Positions 20,234 through 32,508 of a stretch of DNA of 64,000 nucleotides are shown here, in pieces. The number at the start of each line of letters is the position of its first letter. The stretch's first letter is position 1. The notes beneath the pieces were generated by a model, which saw nothing but the letters and a program-made list of their open reading frames with translations, did not search any database and was not told where the DNA came from. The translations under genes were made by a program, and so were the position numbers. This DNA comes from Terfezia claveryi (taxonomy: Eukaryota; Ascomycota; Pezizomycetes; Pezizales; Pezizaceae): contig WHUX01000133.1 in assembly GCA_015179025.1 (NCBI GenBank), positions 62,001 through 126,000 on the forward strand, given 5' to 3'.

Positions 20234-23200
20234 TTGTCTACGTTTTCTTTGCCTGCACCTATGTCTGTTGATGAATCTCGCTTGTTTGGCGAGCATTTTG
20301 TAGTACCAATAACTGTTAAATTCAATAGTAAAACAGTGGTAACATCAGCTCTCATAGATTGTGGTGCTTCAGGAATTGCATTCATTGATCAGACCTTCGT
20401 CAGTAAAAATTCCATACCAACCTCTAAGTTAAAGACCCCCCGTCTTCTCGACGTCATTGATGGCCGCCCCATCTCTTCTGGGGCTATTACTGACCTCGCA
20501 TGTCTGCCCAGTGCCATTGGAGACCATTCAGAGGACCTCCCAATGTTCGTGACCAAACTAAAATATCCAATTGTGCTCGGGATCCCCTAGCTTAGAATGC
20601 ACGATGTGTCAGTTAGCTTCGGCTCTTACACCTTGCAATTCAATAGCCATTATTGCAGAAAGAACTGCAGAGGTCCAAAAATTACTGTCACAAGGCTATG
20701 CGCCTTACCACCCCTGATAATCCACCCAGCCCAAGTAGTACACCAGCTCGCGCACATCAATGCTGCCCATCCCCCTGTCCTCCTGACGCCTCCAAAACCC
20801 TTGAATGTTAGCTTTATCGGGGCAGGGGCTTTCGCTTACCTCACCAGGAGGCACAAGCTGAAGGTACACGCTCTCTCCATACATGAGGTGAACCTAGAGA
20901 TCAACAAGACGAGACCTAAGGAGGAGTGGAAATCCATGGTTCCGGATGAATACCATGAATTCATTGACCTGTTCTTGGAAAAAGCAGTAGGAAAGCTTAC
21001 CCCCCATCGACCATACGACCACACAATCCCGCTAGTAGCAGGTAAGACCCCTCCTTATGGACCTCTCTATGGGATGTCCCGAGTGGAACTGGAAGCTCTG
21101 AAAAAATATCTGGAGGAAAACCTCAACAAGAGCTTCATCCACCATAGCTCCTCCCCAGCGGGTGCCCCGGTGCTATTCGTGAAGAAGTCAGACGGCTCTC
21201 TTCGGTTGTGTGTTGATTATCATGGCCTGAACGAGATAACGGTCAAAAACAGGTACCCCTTGCCCCTGATCCAGGAGACATTAGCCAGGCTTTCGAAGGC
21301 AAAATGGTTCATCAAATTGGATCTGAGAGGGGCATACAACTTGGTACGAATTGCTGAGGAGGAGGAGTGGAAAACTGCCTTCCGGACGCAATATGGCCAT
21401 TTTGAGTATAATGTGATGCCTTTCGGCCTAACTAACACCCCCGTCTCTTTTCAGCACTTTATCAATGATACTCTGCGGGATTTCCTAGATGTGTTCTGCA
21501 CGGCCTACCTTGACGATATCCTCATTTACTTGGACTCCCTGGCTGAACACAAAATCCATGTCCGGCAAGTCCTGGAGAAACTGGAACAAGCCGGGTTATA
21601 CCTCAAGCCAGAAAAATGTGAATTCCATGTGCAAGAGGTGAAGTATCTGGGCTTGATAATAACCAATGAAGGTATCAGGATGGACCCCGCCAAAGTTGCC
21701 GCAATCCAGGAGTGGGAAACCCCGGCCAACTTGAAGGATGTGCAAGCCTTCCTAGGATTTGCCAACTTTTACCGCCGATTTATCCTGGAATACTCAAGGA
21801 TCGCAGCACCCCTCACAGCTTTAACAAAAACGAAGGCGGAGGCTGGTTCACACCCGATAACGAAAAAGGCATTCCAATAGAATCCGGCAGCCCAGGTAGC
21901 CTTCGAAAACCTCAAAAAGGCCTTCTATTCAGCACCTATTCTGGCCCATTTCGACCCTGACCGTGAGTGTGTTGTCGAAACCGATGCTTCCGATTATGTC
22001 TCCGCAGGAATTCTGTCCCAGAATGATGACAATAGGATCCTTCACCCAGTGGCCTATTTCTCAAAGAAACACTCCCCGGCGGAGTGTAATTACGAAATCT
22101 ATGATAAGGAGTTAATGGCCATTGTGCGAGCATTCGAGGAATGGAGACCATACCTGGAATCGGCAAAGGGGGTTATCGAGGTCCTCTCTGACCATAAGAA
22201 CCTAGAGTACTTCACAACCACCAAATTGCTAAATTGCCGACAGGCTAGGTGGTCAGAATTCCTCTCTCGGTTTAACTTCAAGATAAGGTATCGGCTGGGA
22301 AAGGCTGGGGGTAAGCCAGATGCACTGACCAGGAGATCAGGAGATCTCTCTAAAGGGGGGGATAAAAGGCTGAAGTACCAGAATTAGGTGGTACTGAAAC
22401 CTGAAAATCTCGACCTGGCGGCCAATACCCTTGTGGAAGCTGAGGCTGAGGCTGATGCGGAAGCTGAAGCTGAGGCTGAGGCTGATGCGGAAGCTGAGGC
22501 TGACCTCCGACAACTAGTGAGACAGGTATATGAGGACGACCCCCTGGCCAAGGAAATTATCACCACAGTGGATTCTGGCTAGCGCCGCCACTCCAAGATC
22601 TCCCTAGCCGAGTGTACCGTCCAGGAAGGCCTCCTCTACCACCTCGAATGGCTGTATGTGCCGGAAGGAGAGCTGCGCCTTCGATTGATCAAGGAACACC
22701 ATAACAGCCTGGTTGCAGGTCACCCTGGAGTGGCCAAAACGTTAGAGCTTCTGGCCAGGGAATACACATGGATTGACCAACGGAAGGACGTGGGGCGGTA
22801 CGTATGGAACTGCCACGTTTGCAAGCGTGCTAAGCCTGTTCGCCACGCCCCGTATGGGACCCTGAAACCTCTGGATATCCCTGATCGGCCGTGGCTGCAC
22901 CTGACTATGGACTTTGTGACAGGGTTGCCAGAAGATTCGGGGTTCAATGCCATCTTGATGGTGGTAGATCGGTTGACGAAAATGAGGCATGTTATACCTT
23001 GCCGGGACACCTGCTCTGCCCCAGAGTTAGCCAATCTCTACCTCAACAATGTATTCCGATACCATGGCCTTCCTGAGTCGATCGTATCCAACCGTGGCCC
23101 TCAGTTTACCTCAAAATTCTAGCAAGCCTTCTGCGAACTTCTAGGGATCAAAGTACGCCTGTCAACGGCATATCACCCCCAGACGGATGGCCAATCGGAG

Positions 23201-23959
23201 AGGATGAACGCCATTATGGAGCAATATCTGCGGGCCTTTATCAATTACCAGCAGGATAACTAGGTTTCGTTGCTGGCCACCTGCGAATTCGCCTCGAACA
23301 ACCAGTTCTCGGAATCCTCCAAAACCTCCCTTTTCCTGGCTAATTATGGTTGGCACCCCCGGTTCGTAGATGCCCTGGTGCCCCTGCAGAAAGCCCAACC
23401 CCCAGCCAAAGAATTCGCAGCCGGAATCGCTGAGCTCCACTCGACCCTGAAGGCAGAGCTGAGGTATGTGCAAGCCAGGCAAGCCGAATATGCCAATGGC
23501 TCACGGTTGCCAGCCCCCAGATATCAGCCAGGCGACAAGGTATAGCTCTCCAGCCGGCACTTCTGAACAGAACGGCCGTCCCGCAAGCTCGACCACAAGT
23601 TCCTGGATCCATTTGAGGTGTTGGCCGCTGTGGGCACTCATGCCTACTGCCTGAGGTTCCCCAAAGACATCAAACGACATCCAGTCGTCTATGTCTCTGA
23701 GATCGAGCCTGCCGCTAGCAACCCTCTCCCCGGCCAGAAACACCCTCCACCTCCCCCCGTGGTTATCGAAGGTGAGGAGGAATGGGAGGTAGAGGAAATG
23801 CTGGACTCCCGAAAAAGGTATGGGCACCTGCAATATAAGGTCAAATGGCTGGGAGATGAGGAGACAACCTGGCAACCAGCGGAGGACCTGGAAAACGCAT
23901 AGGACTTGGTCACCCTATTCCACCAGCGTTACCTCCGGAAGCCTCGCCCCACCCAATGA
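20234..23959 (+). pseudogene. Gypsy pol with C-terminal chromodomain, nine internal stops
   Basis: All parts lie in one frame. Protease: ALIDCGASGIAFID. Reverse transcriptase: KWFIKLDLRGAYN, VMPFGLTNTPVSF and the catalytic YLDDILIY. RNase [15 protein letters not shown] and [11 protein letters not shown]. Integrase: HHCC zinc site (HHNSLVAGH ... CHVCKRAK), first catalytic Asp in LTMDFVTGLP, then SNRGPQFTS where the second catalytic Asp has become Asn, and QTDGQSER. The chromodomain is EWEVEEMLDSRKRYGHLQY with VKWLG and TTWQPAEDL. Internal stops: 20588, 21878, 22385, 22580, 23120, 23261, 23543, 23564 and 23900; eight are TAG. An Ala-Glu repeat is encoded at 22436-22505. Confidence 0.95.
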
Positions 23960-24167
23960 TGTTCTTGTAGTCCTGGAATTGGTTATTAGGGTTGTTTTGT
24001 CGCTGTTGTTATTGTCGTTATTGTTGGGATTATTGTTGGTACATACTTCCGGCATTGGGGTTGTGTTATGGGTTATTGGTTTTAGTCACCTGTTTTGTTT
24101 GTTTGTTTTTGTCTTGCCTTTCGCCTTGTCTTTCGTCGCTGGGGCTCCGAGCCTAAAGAGGGGATAG

Positions 24168-24787
24168 TGTCACAACCGTCCTTTCCTAGCTGGGTTTGAG
24201 AGTCAGACGGGATTCCGTCCGACTCTCGTTATTGTTGATTGATATCGTTGTTATCTCTATTCCCGAGATAAGGGGTCTCGGGAACCTTATTCCTTCCGGT
24301 GGCCTTGGCCAGCCAGGAAGGAATCCTGTATATATAGCTTGCTCTCTCCGCCCTCTCGTTGGATCCCCATCCAACGTCTTGTATATCCAATACAGGACCT
24401 TGCCTCTCCCAACGCTTGTACACCTCCCTTGTGCACCCCCTTGTCTCGTGAACAGCTCTGCAGCACAGCTGCCTCCCTCCGACACACGCGGCAACTACCT
24501 CCGCGTGTCTCGTGCCCCTTGCCCTCGGCCTCTCTTGCCCCTTGCCCTTGCCTTGTCCCTGCCTTCCCCTGATCACACACGTAGCATTCCTATGTGTGTC
24601 TTGCCCTAGCTCCTGCCTTCTGAACATCCTGCCCCCTGTGATATCATCCGTGACATCCGTGACAGGTGTCCGTGACAAGTCTAGTTTTCCTAGTCACACA
24701 CGTAGCGCTCCTACGTGTGTCTCACCTCGTCCCTGTCCTCGCCCCGGCGTACCCCTTGGTCGCCCTGTCCCTAAAGCCGTCGTTACA
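24168..24787 (+). repeat. 3' LTR of the Gypsy element
   Basis: It matches 18313-18931 with about 16 differences and one inserted base, ends CGTCGTTACA and is followed by the TTATT duplication. Confidence 0.96.
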
Positions 24788-24792
24788 TTATT

Positions 24793-25799
24793 AAAGGAAC
24801 GCGGATGGTTATTTGAACAGCTGCATGTAGTCGATAGTAAGAAGGAGCAAAGATAAGGATTAGTTTTTGCTCATCCTACAAGACTTTCAATACTACAAAA
24901 GCAAGGCTAGTTTATGCAATTTAATGCTACACATAAACTTAATCGATGGGGTCACAACATGTTCTCATTTCTTATTCGTAATGAGCATAATATATAGATT
25001 CCGACCATGCACTTGGTTGTTGAGTGAGAGAACATCAGCAAAAAGAAATTGGCATCAGGACACACCACCAAGCGTCCGGACGCGATTTTGTATTCTATGC
25101 GTCCTGTGCATCTGGACGCCCCAGGGTACTGCATTATAATCTGGACGCAACTAGGGCCCTGCGCTGCGTCGCAATACCCTTCTGACACTATTGGTGACTG
25201 CTGTGCTATTGGACGTATATTAGGTGCATACCGCCAGATGATCCAACTCTGTCTATATTACTTCCTTAACGTCATGTAGTATGTGATTTATAATACATAT
25301 GTTCCTAATCAACTTCTTGATCATTCTGCTAGCCATATCTTTATTTATTGTTCTGCTAGCTATATGTATTCTAGTTTCCATCATGTATATCATTGCATGT
25401 ATGTAGATCAATATGGTTATTTACAATATATAGCTCTTCATCATGGATCAGGATTAGATATGCCATACTCTCTATGTCTGTAATTCTTATCACATAATCG
25501 GTTGATAGCAATCTGACACACACCATGCCCTCTGGGCTATCTGGCGTTGATGATCCGACTATTGTCATTAGTAAAACATATGCAAGATGGTATATATCTT
25601 TGGCTGCTATGTCTCACAGTTTGAACAAAGCATTTAGTCTGCCAGGAACCCTGCCATCAAGACTACCGCAAACTTTCCTCTATGTAGACTTGTGATGTCA
25701 GACAAACACCAAGTCATGCCTTTCCTCTTGCTTGCAGAATAACTTACCCCCCATGTAGCATAGATGAGATAGTGTATCATATGTTCATCGTCGTTAAAG
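24793..25799. other. Gene-free interval, probably remnant transposon sequence
   Basis: No gene recognised. It should be the continuation of the sequence split by the Gypsy insertion at 18312. A perfect 12-base palindrome GCGTCCGGACGC lies near 25074, and TCTGGACGC recurs twice after it. Confidence 0.45.
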
Positions 25800-28561
25800 G
25801 TCGGAACAGCAACTTAAAGTATGATAAATGCTTCGAGGGGTGCATCCATGAGACAGGCTACGTCTGTTTCAGTGTCAGATGATTGCCAGTACGGGTACCG
25901 GGCAAGATACCTAGCTGTAAGTGTTAATAGGTTAGGTAGATTGTAGTGTATCTGCAAAGTCTTAAGATCATATATAACTTTTACAGGTAGCTGTCCTTGC
26001 AACTTAGTTCTCATGAGCTCTAGGTTAGCATCGTCAGGCAGATATAAACTCAGACGGGGGGGAGTAACAATGGTACGTATTTCATTGAGCATGTTTGGGT
26101 TATCACAAATCCATTGCTCAATATTCTTTTCGCGCATAGTGAAACTGTATGCCCATGTGTAAGCATGAATGATTTGGGGCACAACATTGATATGATTGGT
26201 CTACCAGTATGCGTCTTTCAGGAGCTTATAGGAGACCTCACAGATCTCAGTTGAATATTACAGAAGTGATCCATATTTGGCTATTTGATTTGCAAAATAC
26301 AAAATCAAATGCATTTTCGGAAAATTGTAGTGTGTCCCACTGGTCAGCATGTCATTCACCAAATCTTCATTTTCTTGTACCTGATTGTCTTGGAGTTTAC
26401 ATCGTTTGGAGGGGGTTGCTAGTTAGAATTCATCCAATGCCAGTTGTCAGTAATATTCTGCATAGAGGTCTTTAGATGCTATCTTGGCTGAGGCCTTCAT
26501 AAACTTTGATGGTCAAAATCGGAGGAACACCTCTTTGTGTTTATAAAAGTCCTGGAGATAGTTCCTCATAGATTGTATTGTTCCGGAGGTATGTACTATA
26601 TATTGTGCAATAAGGATGAAGTCTGTTAAATATCTAACATACAGGATTGCCTTGTGGCAAGATACCTTGTGTTGAGTGGCAATTGCAGGGGCATCAGTTC
26701 TCTAACTTAGTACAGCCATGAAGACGGCCAGCAGTACCTGTAGCAAATTCCTCATCTCTTTCCCTTGCTATTGTGTGACCGCACGGTATGCCTTGTTTAG
26801 CCTGGTAAACCCTGGGAAAGGGGGCAATCGCGACTATATATGATCGAATATAGTCAGGTGTCCGACGTGCCCCAGGAAGTCCTGGACCCATTTCATTATG
26901 TAGGACAGCATCCCAAGATGTAGTGTATGTAAAGTATCTCCCCGAACCAGAGTATGAGGTTCACAGTCGGGGATATGCCAAAGAGTATTGTTGATTTCCT
27001 TAACTCCGTCAATTTTGAGCACTTTCAGGTTGGACTTGTGGTATGCAGTAGCATACCGCAAGTATTGCCAAGTATTATAAGGTATGTCTGGGAGGTCTCC
27101 AAATTCGTTTGGGGGGGCAATGCAGACTGGGCATCAATTGGTGAGAATGCCATAAATCATGACATTCTCCATATGGTCTGCCAACCAGGCAGAGAGCCTA
27201 GGTACGCATTTGCATACCTTCTCATCATAACATACTATGTCAATCTCTTGCTAACTTTGGGCGTCGGCTAAGGGACTGAGTATGGAGCTCAGTATCTCAT
27301 ATGTAACCTGGAGAGTATCCAATTCCTGAGCCTCTATAGGGTTTCCTGGAACTTTAGCAAGGTGTTTAGGGGGAGTGGGTAATAACGCAATCGGGATCCA
27401 AGCATTCATCATTGGTTTGTTTCGTATGCTGGACTTTATATTCCCTATACTCATGTATAGGGACCATAATTTCTTGTCCCCAGAGAAGTTGGTCAGATGT
27501 GTCTGGTCCGACGCCAAAAGGACAGGGACCAGTATAGTGCCGACGGGAATAAGCCGCTGTAAGACTTACATGTAAGCAAGGAGGCATAGTAGGATAATTA
27601 GGGTACATACCTGTTGATCTCACCATCAGGATGCGGTATTCATCTCTGAATATATTCGCTCGTTATTCACATTGAATAACTTGACTGGTTCCCAGACTAT
27701 ATGGGTTACAAATGTTCTCTGCCGCAATAGGTATTTGATACAATCTACTATATTATGGTAGTAGAAATCTGACTTGGGTCTCAGTACATATTGAATGGAT
27801 CATATGCTCCACTCAGGATCCACAATCATTTTGTCCATTTGCTTCTACAATGTGTACCCTGATTTGAATGAGACACTTGACGTCAGACTGTCGGCGGGTG
27901 AGCTCATCAAAATATTGTCCTGGAAGAAATCGTTAATCCTTATTTTTGGGACCTTGCTGAAGGTGAAAAACTGGGCAAGTATATAATCCCGCGCATTTAA
28001 AAATAGATGGAGGTGATTGAATTGGGCCGAGCGCTGATTGACAAATGGATAGTCATGTACAGGCTGTCCAGCCTGATATCTGTCGGGAAGTCACCTAGTG
28101 ACGTCAGTGGTATATGGATATCCATTGGTGGGGGGGTAGCAGTGGTTTCGGGAATAGGTTCTACGTCGGAGTCATTCCCGAGTTCTTCGACCTCATCCTG
28201 CTCCACCTCAAGCTCGGGTTCTTGGATGTCATCTTGCTCCACTGGCTGGAAATCTTCATCAAGGTCCTGATCATATTCAGGAATGCCTCCATAAGACCCT
28301 TCACCTTCAAGAGTTAGTCTGATCAATATCTACAATACCTCGGCAAGAAGCCTCACCTTTGTAGGTCAATCCTCCACCTGATTGTTCACCTGATTGTTCG
28401 AGGTAGGTTTCGGTATTCTGGGGAATGTCAGTTTCCCGACACGTAACAGGAGTGAATGTCTGGTGTTTGTCCAGATATTTGTTCTCTATGTGGTTAGCAT
28501 ATGCTCCCCAACTGGCATACATATGCTTGCACTAGGGACAATGTATTTTGGGGGGGTTCAT
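25800..28561 (-). pseudogene. Plavaka (CACTA/EnSpm-like) transposase, heavily decayed
   Basis: Read from 28561 downward: an N-terminal C2H2-like finger (CKHMYASWGAYANHIEN), an acidic linker (DEDFQPVEQDDIQEPELEVEQ), then the conserved Plavaka block HLTNFSGDKKLWSLYMSIG with NIKSSIRNKP and PIALLPTPPKHLAKVPG (27250-27520), PHTLVRGDTLHTLHLGMLSY (near 26930) and helical C-terminal pieces (YNLPNLLTLTARYLARYP). Numerous stops and frame changes make it non-functional. The boundaries of the element and its CACTA-type ends were not found. Confidence 0.85.
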
Positions 28562-28744
28562 TTTTGAGGTTGTATAGTTTCACGTTGTTTTTGATCAGTG
28601 GTGAGTAGTGTCGAAGTGAGTTTCGAAGTTGTGTGAGACAGTGCATTTGATATTAAGCTCGTCAGGGATTCGCCTTGTGCCGTCGGGTTTGGACACTAAC
28701 TAAGAATAACTAAGTTATGGTTCCTTGGCAAATATAAAATAAAA

Positions 28745-28842
28745 AGTAAAAAATAGAGTAAGGATTGAACCTGTACATTAGAAATTACCACCCGAAAAAA
28801 TAAAATACAAATTGAAACCTAAACCACTACACCATAACCCAT
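28745..28842 (-). other. tRNA-like Pol III promoter pair, possible tRNA-derived SINE or dead tRNA
   Basis: On the minus strand there is an A-box TGGTGTAGTGG (28834-28824) and a B-box GGTTCAATCC (28771-28762), followed by T runs that could stop Pol III. The A/B spacing is about 19 bases longer than in an intronless tRNA, and the acceptor and T stems do not pair. A working tRNA is unlikely. Confidence 0.35.
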
Positions 28843-28976
28843 AATATGTAATCTCTTATATGAATGGGCTAATTATGTACAGGTCATGTTGGGTAGTCTG
28901 ACAAGTGTTTATGCTGAAGATATTATAAATAGACATAGGCTATAGGAATTGTAAATAGGAATAGACGAGAATAGAT

Positions 28977-29098
28977 GTGGTGATACCTCATCATGACGAG
29001 CCTCTTTTCTGCATTCTAAAACAGCTAGATATCTATGCTGCTACTTTTCCTTAATAAGATAGTAAAATTATTAGTGTGTTCTGCTTGAGACCCTTCCC
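28977..29098 (-). repeat. Right copy of a ~125 bp inverted repeat
   Basis: Inverse match to 17381-17508. Together they bracket the MULE-like fragment, the Gypsy element and the Plavaka remnant. Confidence 0.75.
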
Positions 29099-29105
29099 AA
29101 ACATA

Positions 29106-30155
29106 CATAAGGACTGACCAGAGTGCACAAAATCCTAACTAGACTAATAATACCATAGGGACTCAGGTTATTGGCTCAATGTGAGCTGCATATTCACTAT
29201 AGATACATATGTTGGGACAGAGCCACGGGCTTTATGTGAAACATATCAATTTGAGCGCTAAGTTCTATTCAATGTGTACAGTAAAATCTATTGAATCTAT
29301 CGCAGAAGTCATGTAAGATACGGAAACCGCCTGGAGTCCATATGCAGCTATATTCAGGGACAGCACTTGTAGAGGCTTCCTTGATGGCATTATGGATAAT
29401 TTCAGTACAGTACATTTCAATCTCCGACGTTCATATAACAATAAGCACGGTCTGATGATATCCGTAAGCCCGCATATTGAAATCACGCTACGGTACAATG
29501 CGGGCGGAAGGTAAAACACCAAGCGGCTGCATTATTAGTCTGGTTGGCACGGACCGCAGTGGATTATTCCAGGCGGATTCGGCGCTCAAGCCAGACTACG
29601 GTACGGTAGATCGGCGCATGGCTTCGTGTGGTCTGTATTGACTGCCCCTGACAAACCTAGTTACACAACACTACTAGCTCGTAGCATCACTCTGCGACGT
29701 CTGCGTAGCGCTCAGCAACACCGTTTTCTGTATTCGTATTTGATATGGTTCTACGCTATCCACACTAAGTCATAAGATATAGTATTTCTATACCTCGGAA
29801 GAATGCCTTGGGAAGATATTGTACCCATGACAAAGTATTGGATAACCCATGTTTATGAGAGTCACTCGATCCCAGGCGAACATTTCCACTTCGCATATTG
29901 TTCATAAACGATTCCAATACAAGTTGGAGTAGTTTGATAACACTATAAATACCATATGTCAGTCCCCTCCCCTCGGAAAGCCCATAATTGTTCGAACTCT
30001 CTTCCACTATCAACAGAACGGCAACACTGCAGCCGCTTCCTCCCCGATAATCTAGTCCTCCCTAACACTCCCAACAAACGAAACCAGCGTAAATGAAAAC
30101 TTCCCGAACGTACAATGCAATGGAGCTAACTGCCGCTTGTGTACGCAGCTGTACG
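29106..30155. other. Intergenic interval
   Basis: No gene recognised. It holds the recurring 13-base motif on the minus strand at 29536-29548, with CCAGACTA in inverse at about 29600 and a related AACTAGACTAATAAT near 29138. Confidence 0.45.
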
Positions 30156-30700
30156 ATGAGACCGTTCCTAGGTCTTGCATTGGCTTTTGTCGTTAGCTTC
30201 ATCCAAGTTGCTGAGGGCATACAATGCGATTCCGATTGTGCCGCTTGCTGGAAAATAGGCGTCCCGGGTGTTGATATTAAATTCGGGAGCTCTGAACGCG
30301 ACGGTGAGTTTGGTATATGGTGTCCGAAGGGCTACCATGACATCCACTGTGCAAAATTTGAACGCTGCGTGTGAGTAATTTCCGACTTGACTCAGGTGGA
30401 TACCCAATAAAAGCCCTGGCCAAGGCCAGGGCATACATCATGTAACAGCAATATAAGCATCAGGGGATTGGTGGTACTTCTCTCTGCGTACCGGTGAGAA
30501 GCTACCATCAACTCAGGAATGTTGATGCTGATACACAACCACTGCTTGAAATTCAAAGACTTATGATTCTGACCAAGGTTTCATACAGCTGTGATAACAG
30601 GAAGGGTGATTGTGAGGGCTTTGGCCCATGCCTTTGCGCGTTCAAGCAGGATCCTTTGGGGATTACATACTGCCCATCTAAAGATGAATGTTTTCTCTAA
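30156..30700 (+). CDS. Cysteine-rich small secreted protein
   Basis: Exons 30156-30370 and 30589-30700 join in phase (TGC GT|GTGAGT ... ATACAG|C TGT) to give 108 residues. The signal peptide is MRPFLGLALAFVVSFIQVAEG. The mature part of ~87 residues has 12 cysteines, starting IQCDSDCAACWKIG and ending YCPSKDECFL. An even, high cysteine count with a leader is typical of fungal secreted effectors or hydrophobic surface proteins, but no named family is evident. The Met at 30156 was chosen because it puts the hydrophobic core at the right distance; an upstream Met at 30093 would add 21 polar residues. The 218 bp intron is long for this window and contains a perfect inverted repeat, GCCCTGGCC-AA-GGCCAGGGC (30413-30432). 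Confidence 0.65.
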
Positions 30701-31552
30701 GCTGGAGACACCCACTTCGATACAGAGTCCCCGTGGACTGTGAGGAGTACCATATGGGCGGTGAAGCAGGCTTGTTATTTATTTATCGTTGTTGCATTTC
30801 AATTCGTTTCTTCACAGAACCATACCGGTATGGTTTATTTCCTTCGCTCTGTGTGGTTCTGTACTTTTCCTTGTACCTTTAAACCCACAATGATCATATG
30901 CCTCTTATTATCGTACTTATCATTTTAGGTGTATGTACGTCTACTGAGTGAGGAGTTAACAAAGAAATCTAGGGGTTGAAACTGATCCAAATCAATACCG
31001 CCATTTTCTTCTGTAACTGACATTATGGTAAGAGCGGGAATGTCGAGGTATGCTGGTAATATCGTAGTGTGCTGGAGATGTCCCGGTGTGCAAAGTATGC
31101 TGCGTTGAAGAGTATGTTGCATTGAAGTTGATTTATACAAAGTTTCAATTCCGGATCCGCAACATATATATGACGACTACTGCGGCTTCTGTACCCTCGC
31201 AATCATGACACATGTGGATAAGCAGTGAAGAAGCCTAGCAAACCCTCAAAACAGCGCAACCCGACATGTGAGGAGTCAGAGATTCGGAGGCATTACGGAT
31301 AGGAAGAGGTGTATTTTGCCATAGCATTCAGATTATAGCTATCAGAATAGGCAAGTTCCATCTTTACGAATACCCAAAGACTCTAAACTCTTAACCTCAT
31401 TTCCCTACACCGACCTCCAACTAGAGGGGAATACAAAAAGATGGGGAAAGTGGAGGGGAACAATAATTTTGCCCTTGCCCAAAGTAGTTAGGTCCCAGAA
31501 AGTTGGTCGATAGTGCTTATAATGAATTCGACATGATAGACGCCCGCGCCAC
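30701..31552. other. Intergenic interval
   Basis: No gene recognised. Near 31040-31130 short phrases such as GTATGCTG and GTGTGC recur. Confidence 0.5.
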
Positions 31553-32508
31553 TCAGTTCCCCCCTCCTCCCACCGGATCCTCATCCACATCCAAAATTTC
31601 TTCTACTGCTTTATCCAACCACCCCCTCGTCCACACACTGACCTTCTTCCATACCCATACAAAAAAATTAAACACACCCACTACAACCACAATCCAACCC
31701 AACTGCCCCAACCTATCCCTTCCCGAAGGCGTTCTTCCTCCACTATTCCCAAGAATCCCGCTCTGCCGGAGATTCCACCAGGAATTGGGACCAAGAAAAA
31801 ATAAAACTTTGACGAAGCCGAGGAGACCTAGAGATGTGATACCTTTGAGCATATGCTCCACGAAGCTGCCAGGTTTAGCAGGGATGACGCCTGGAACTGA
31901 CTCTTCAGTGGTTGGTGCAGTACGTGGTCGAAATTGGGGTGGCGGTGACGGAAGAGAAGGGGATGAAAGGTAGGCGTTGATGATTGGGTCTGCGACGAAA
32001 CCGAGGATATAAATTGTGAGGAGGAAGATACCGGAGGTAATGCTTAGTTGCAGGCCTATTCATTAAGCTAATTAGATAGTCCATAATCTCTCGGAAGTGG
32101 GAGTCATTCACCTCGACTGTCAACCCATCTCGAAATTGCTAACCGCCTAAACTTATACTTGTATCGGCATGTATTACATTCGTAATAACTCTTAGAATTA
32201 GCGCTTATTATACGCCACTGGTTCAAGCATCCCTCGTGAACGTATTTCGAAGATCCTCGGCACCGACATGGTGAGAGTAGCCGTCCCACTTCTGGGTCAC
32301 ATCCAGAGGTGCTGGTATCAAAACATATACGGCAAGTTTTGGGCTCGCCCTGATCTGCCTGAGGCTCCGGAGCTGTTGGTATGGGAGCTCTGGGTTCTTG
32401 AGTATGCCTAGATGAACCTTGGGAGGTGTCCGAGAAGGGGGAGCGAAAGTGGGGGCCGGCATCGGCGCCAAAGTCGCCGGGAACGTTGAAGGAGGTTGTG
32501 CTAGCCAT
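31553..32508 (-). CDS. RING-CH (RINGv) membrane protein, MARCH-like E3 ligase
   Basis: Exons 32508-32112 and 32055-31553 (56 bp intron, GTGAAT...AATAG) encode 299 residues. A Ser/Pro-rich N-terminus precedes a RING-CH finger at about residues 58-112: CRICFDTSTSGCDPEVG, LLSPCRCRGSSKYVHEGCL, NQWR and YYECNTCRYKYKFRR, with the C4HC3 pattern. Three hydrophobic segments follow: LSITSGIFLLTIYILGFVA, SLGLLGFVKVLFFL and LGWIVVVVGVFNFFVWVW. Proteins of this build sit in the ER, mitochondrial or vacuolar membrane and ubiquitinate membrane proteins (family knowledge). The stop falls after an acidic-Gly tail. Confidence 0.88.

Larger units (their letters stand above)
18313..24787 (+). mobile_element. Ty3/Gypsy chromovirus-type LTR retrotransposon, complete but inactivated
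   Basis: The element is 6475 bp with both LTRs (18313-18931 and 24168-24787) and a perfect five-base target duplication TTATT (18308-18312 and 24788-24792). Order: LTR, gag (frame 1), pol (frame 2: protease, reverse transcriptase, RNase H, integrase, chromodomain), purine tract AAAGAGGGG, LTR. By eye the LTRs differ at about 16 positions, nearly all transitions. Gag and pol carry many stops. The chromodomain marks it as a chromovirus, a group that targets chromatin. Confidence 0.96.

Noticed and set aside
22384..22566. Ser/Ala-rich frame on the minus strand
   Set aside because: Mirror image of the Ala-Glu repeat coded by Gypsy pol.
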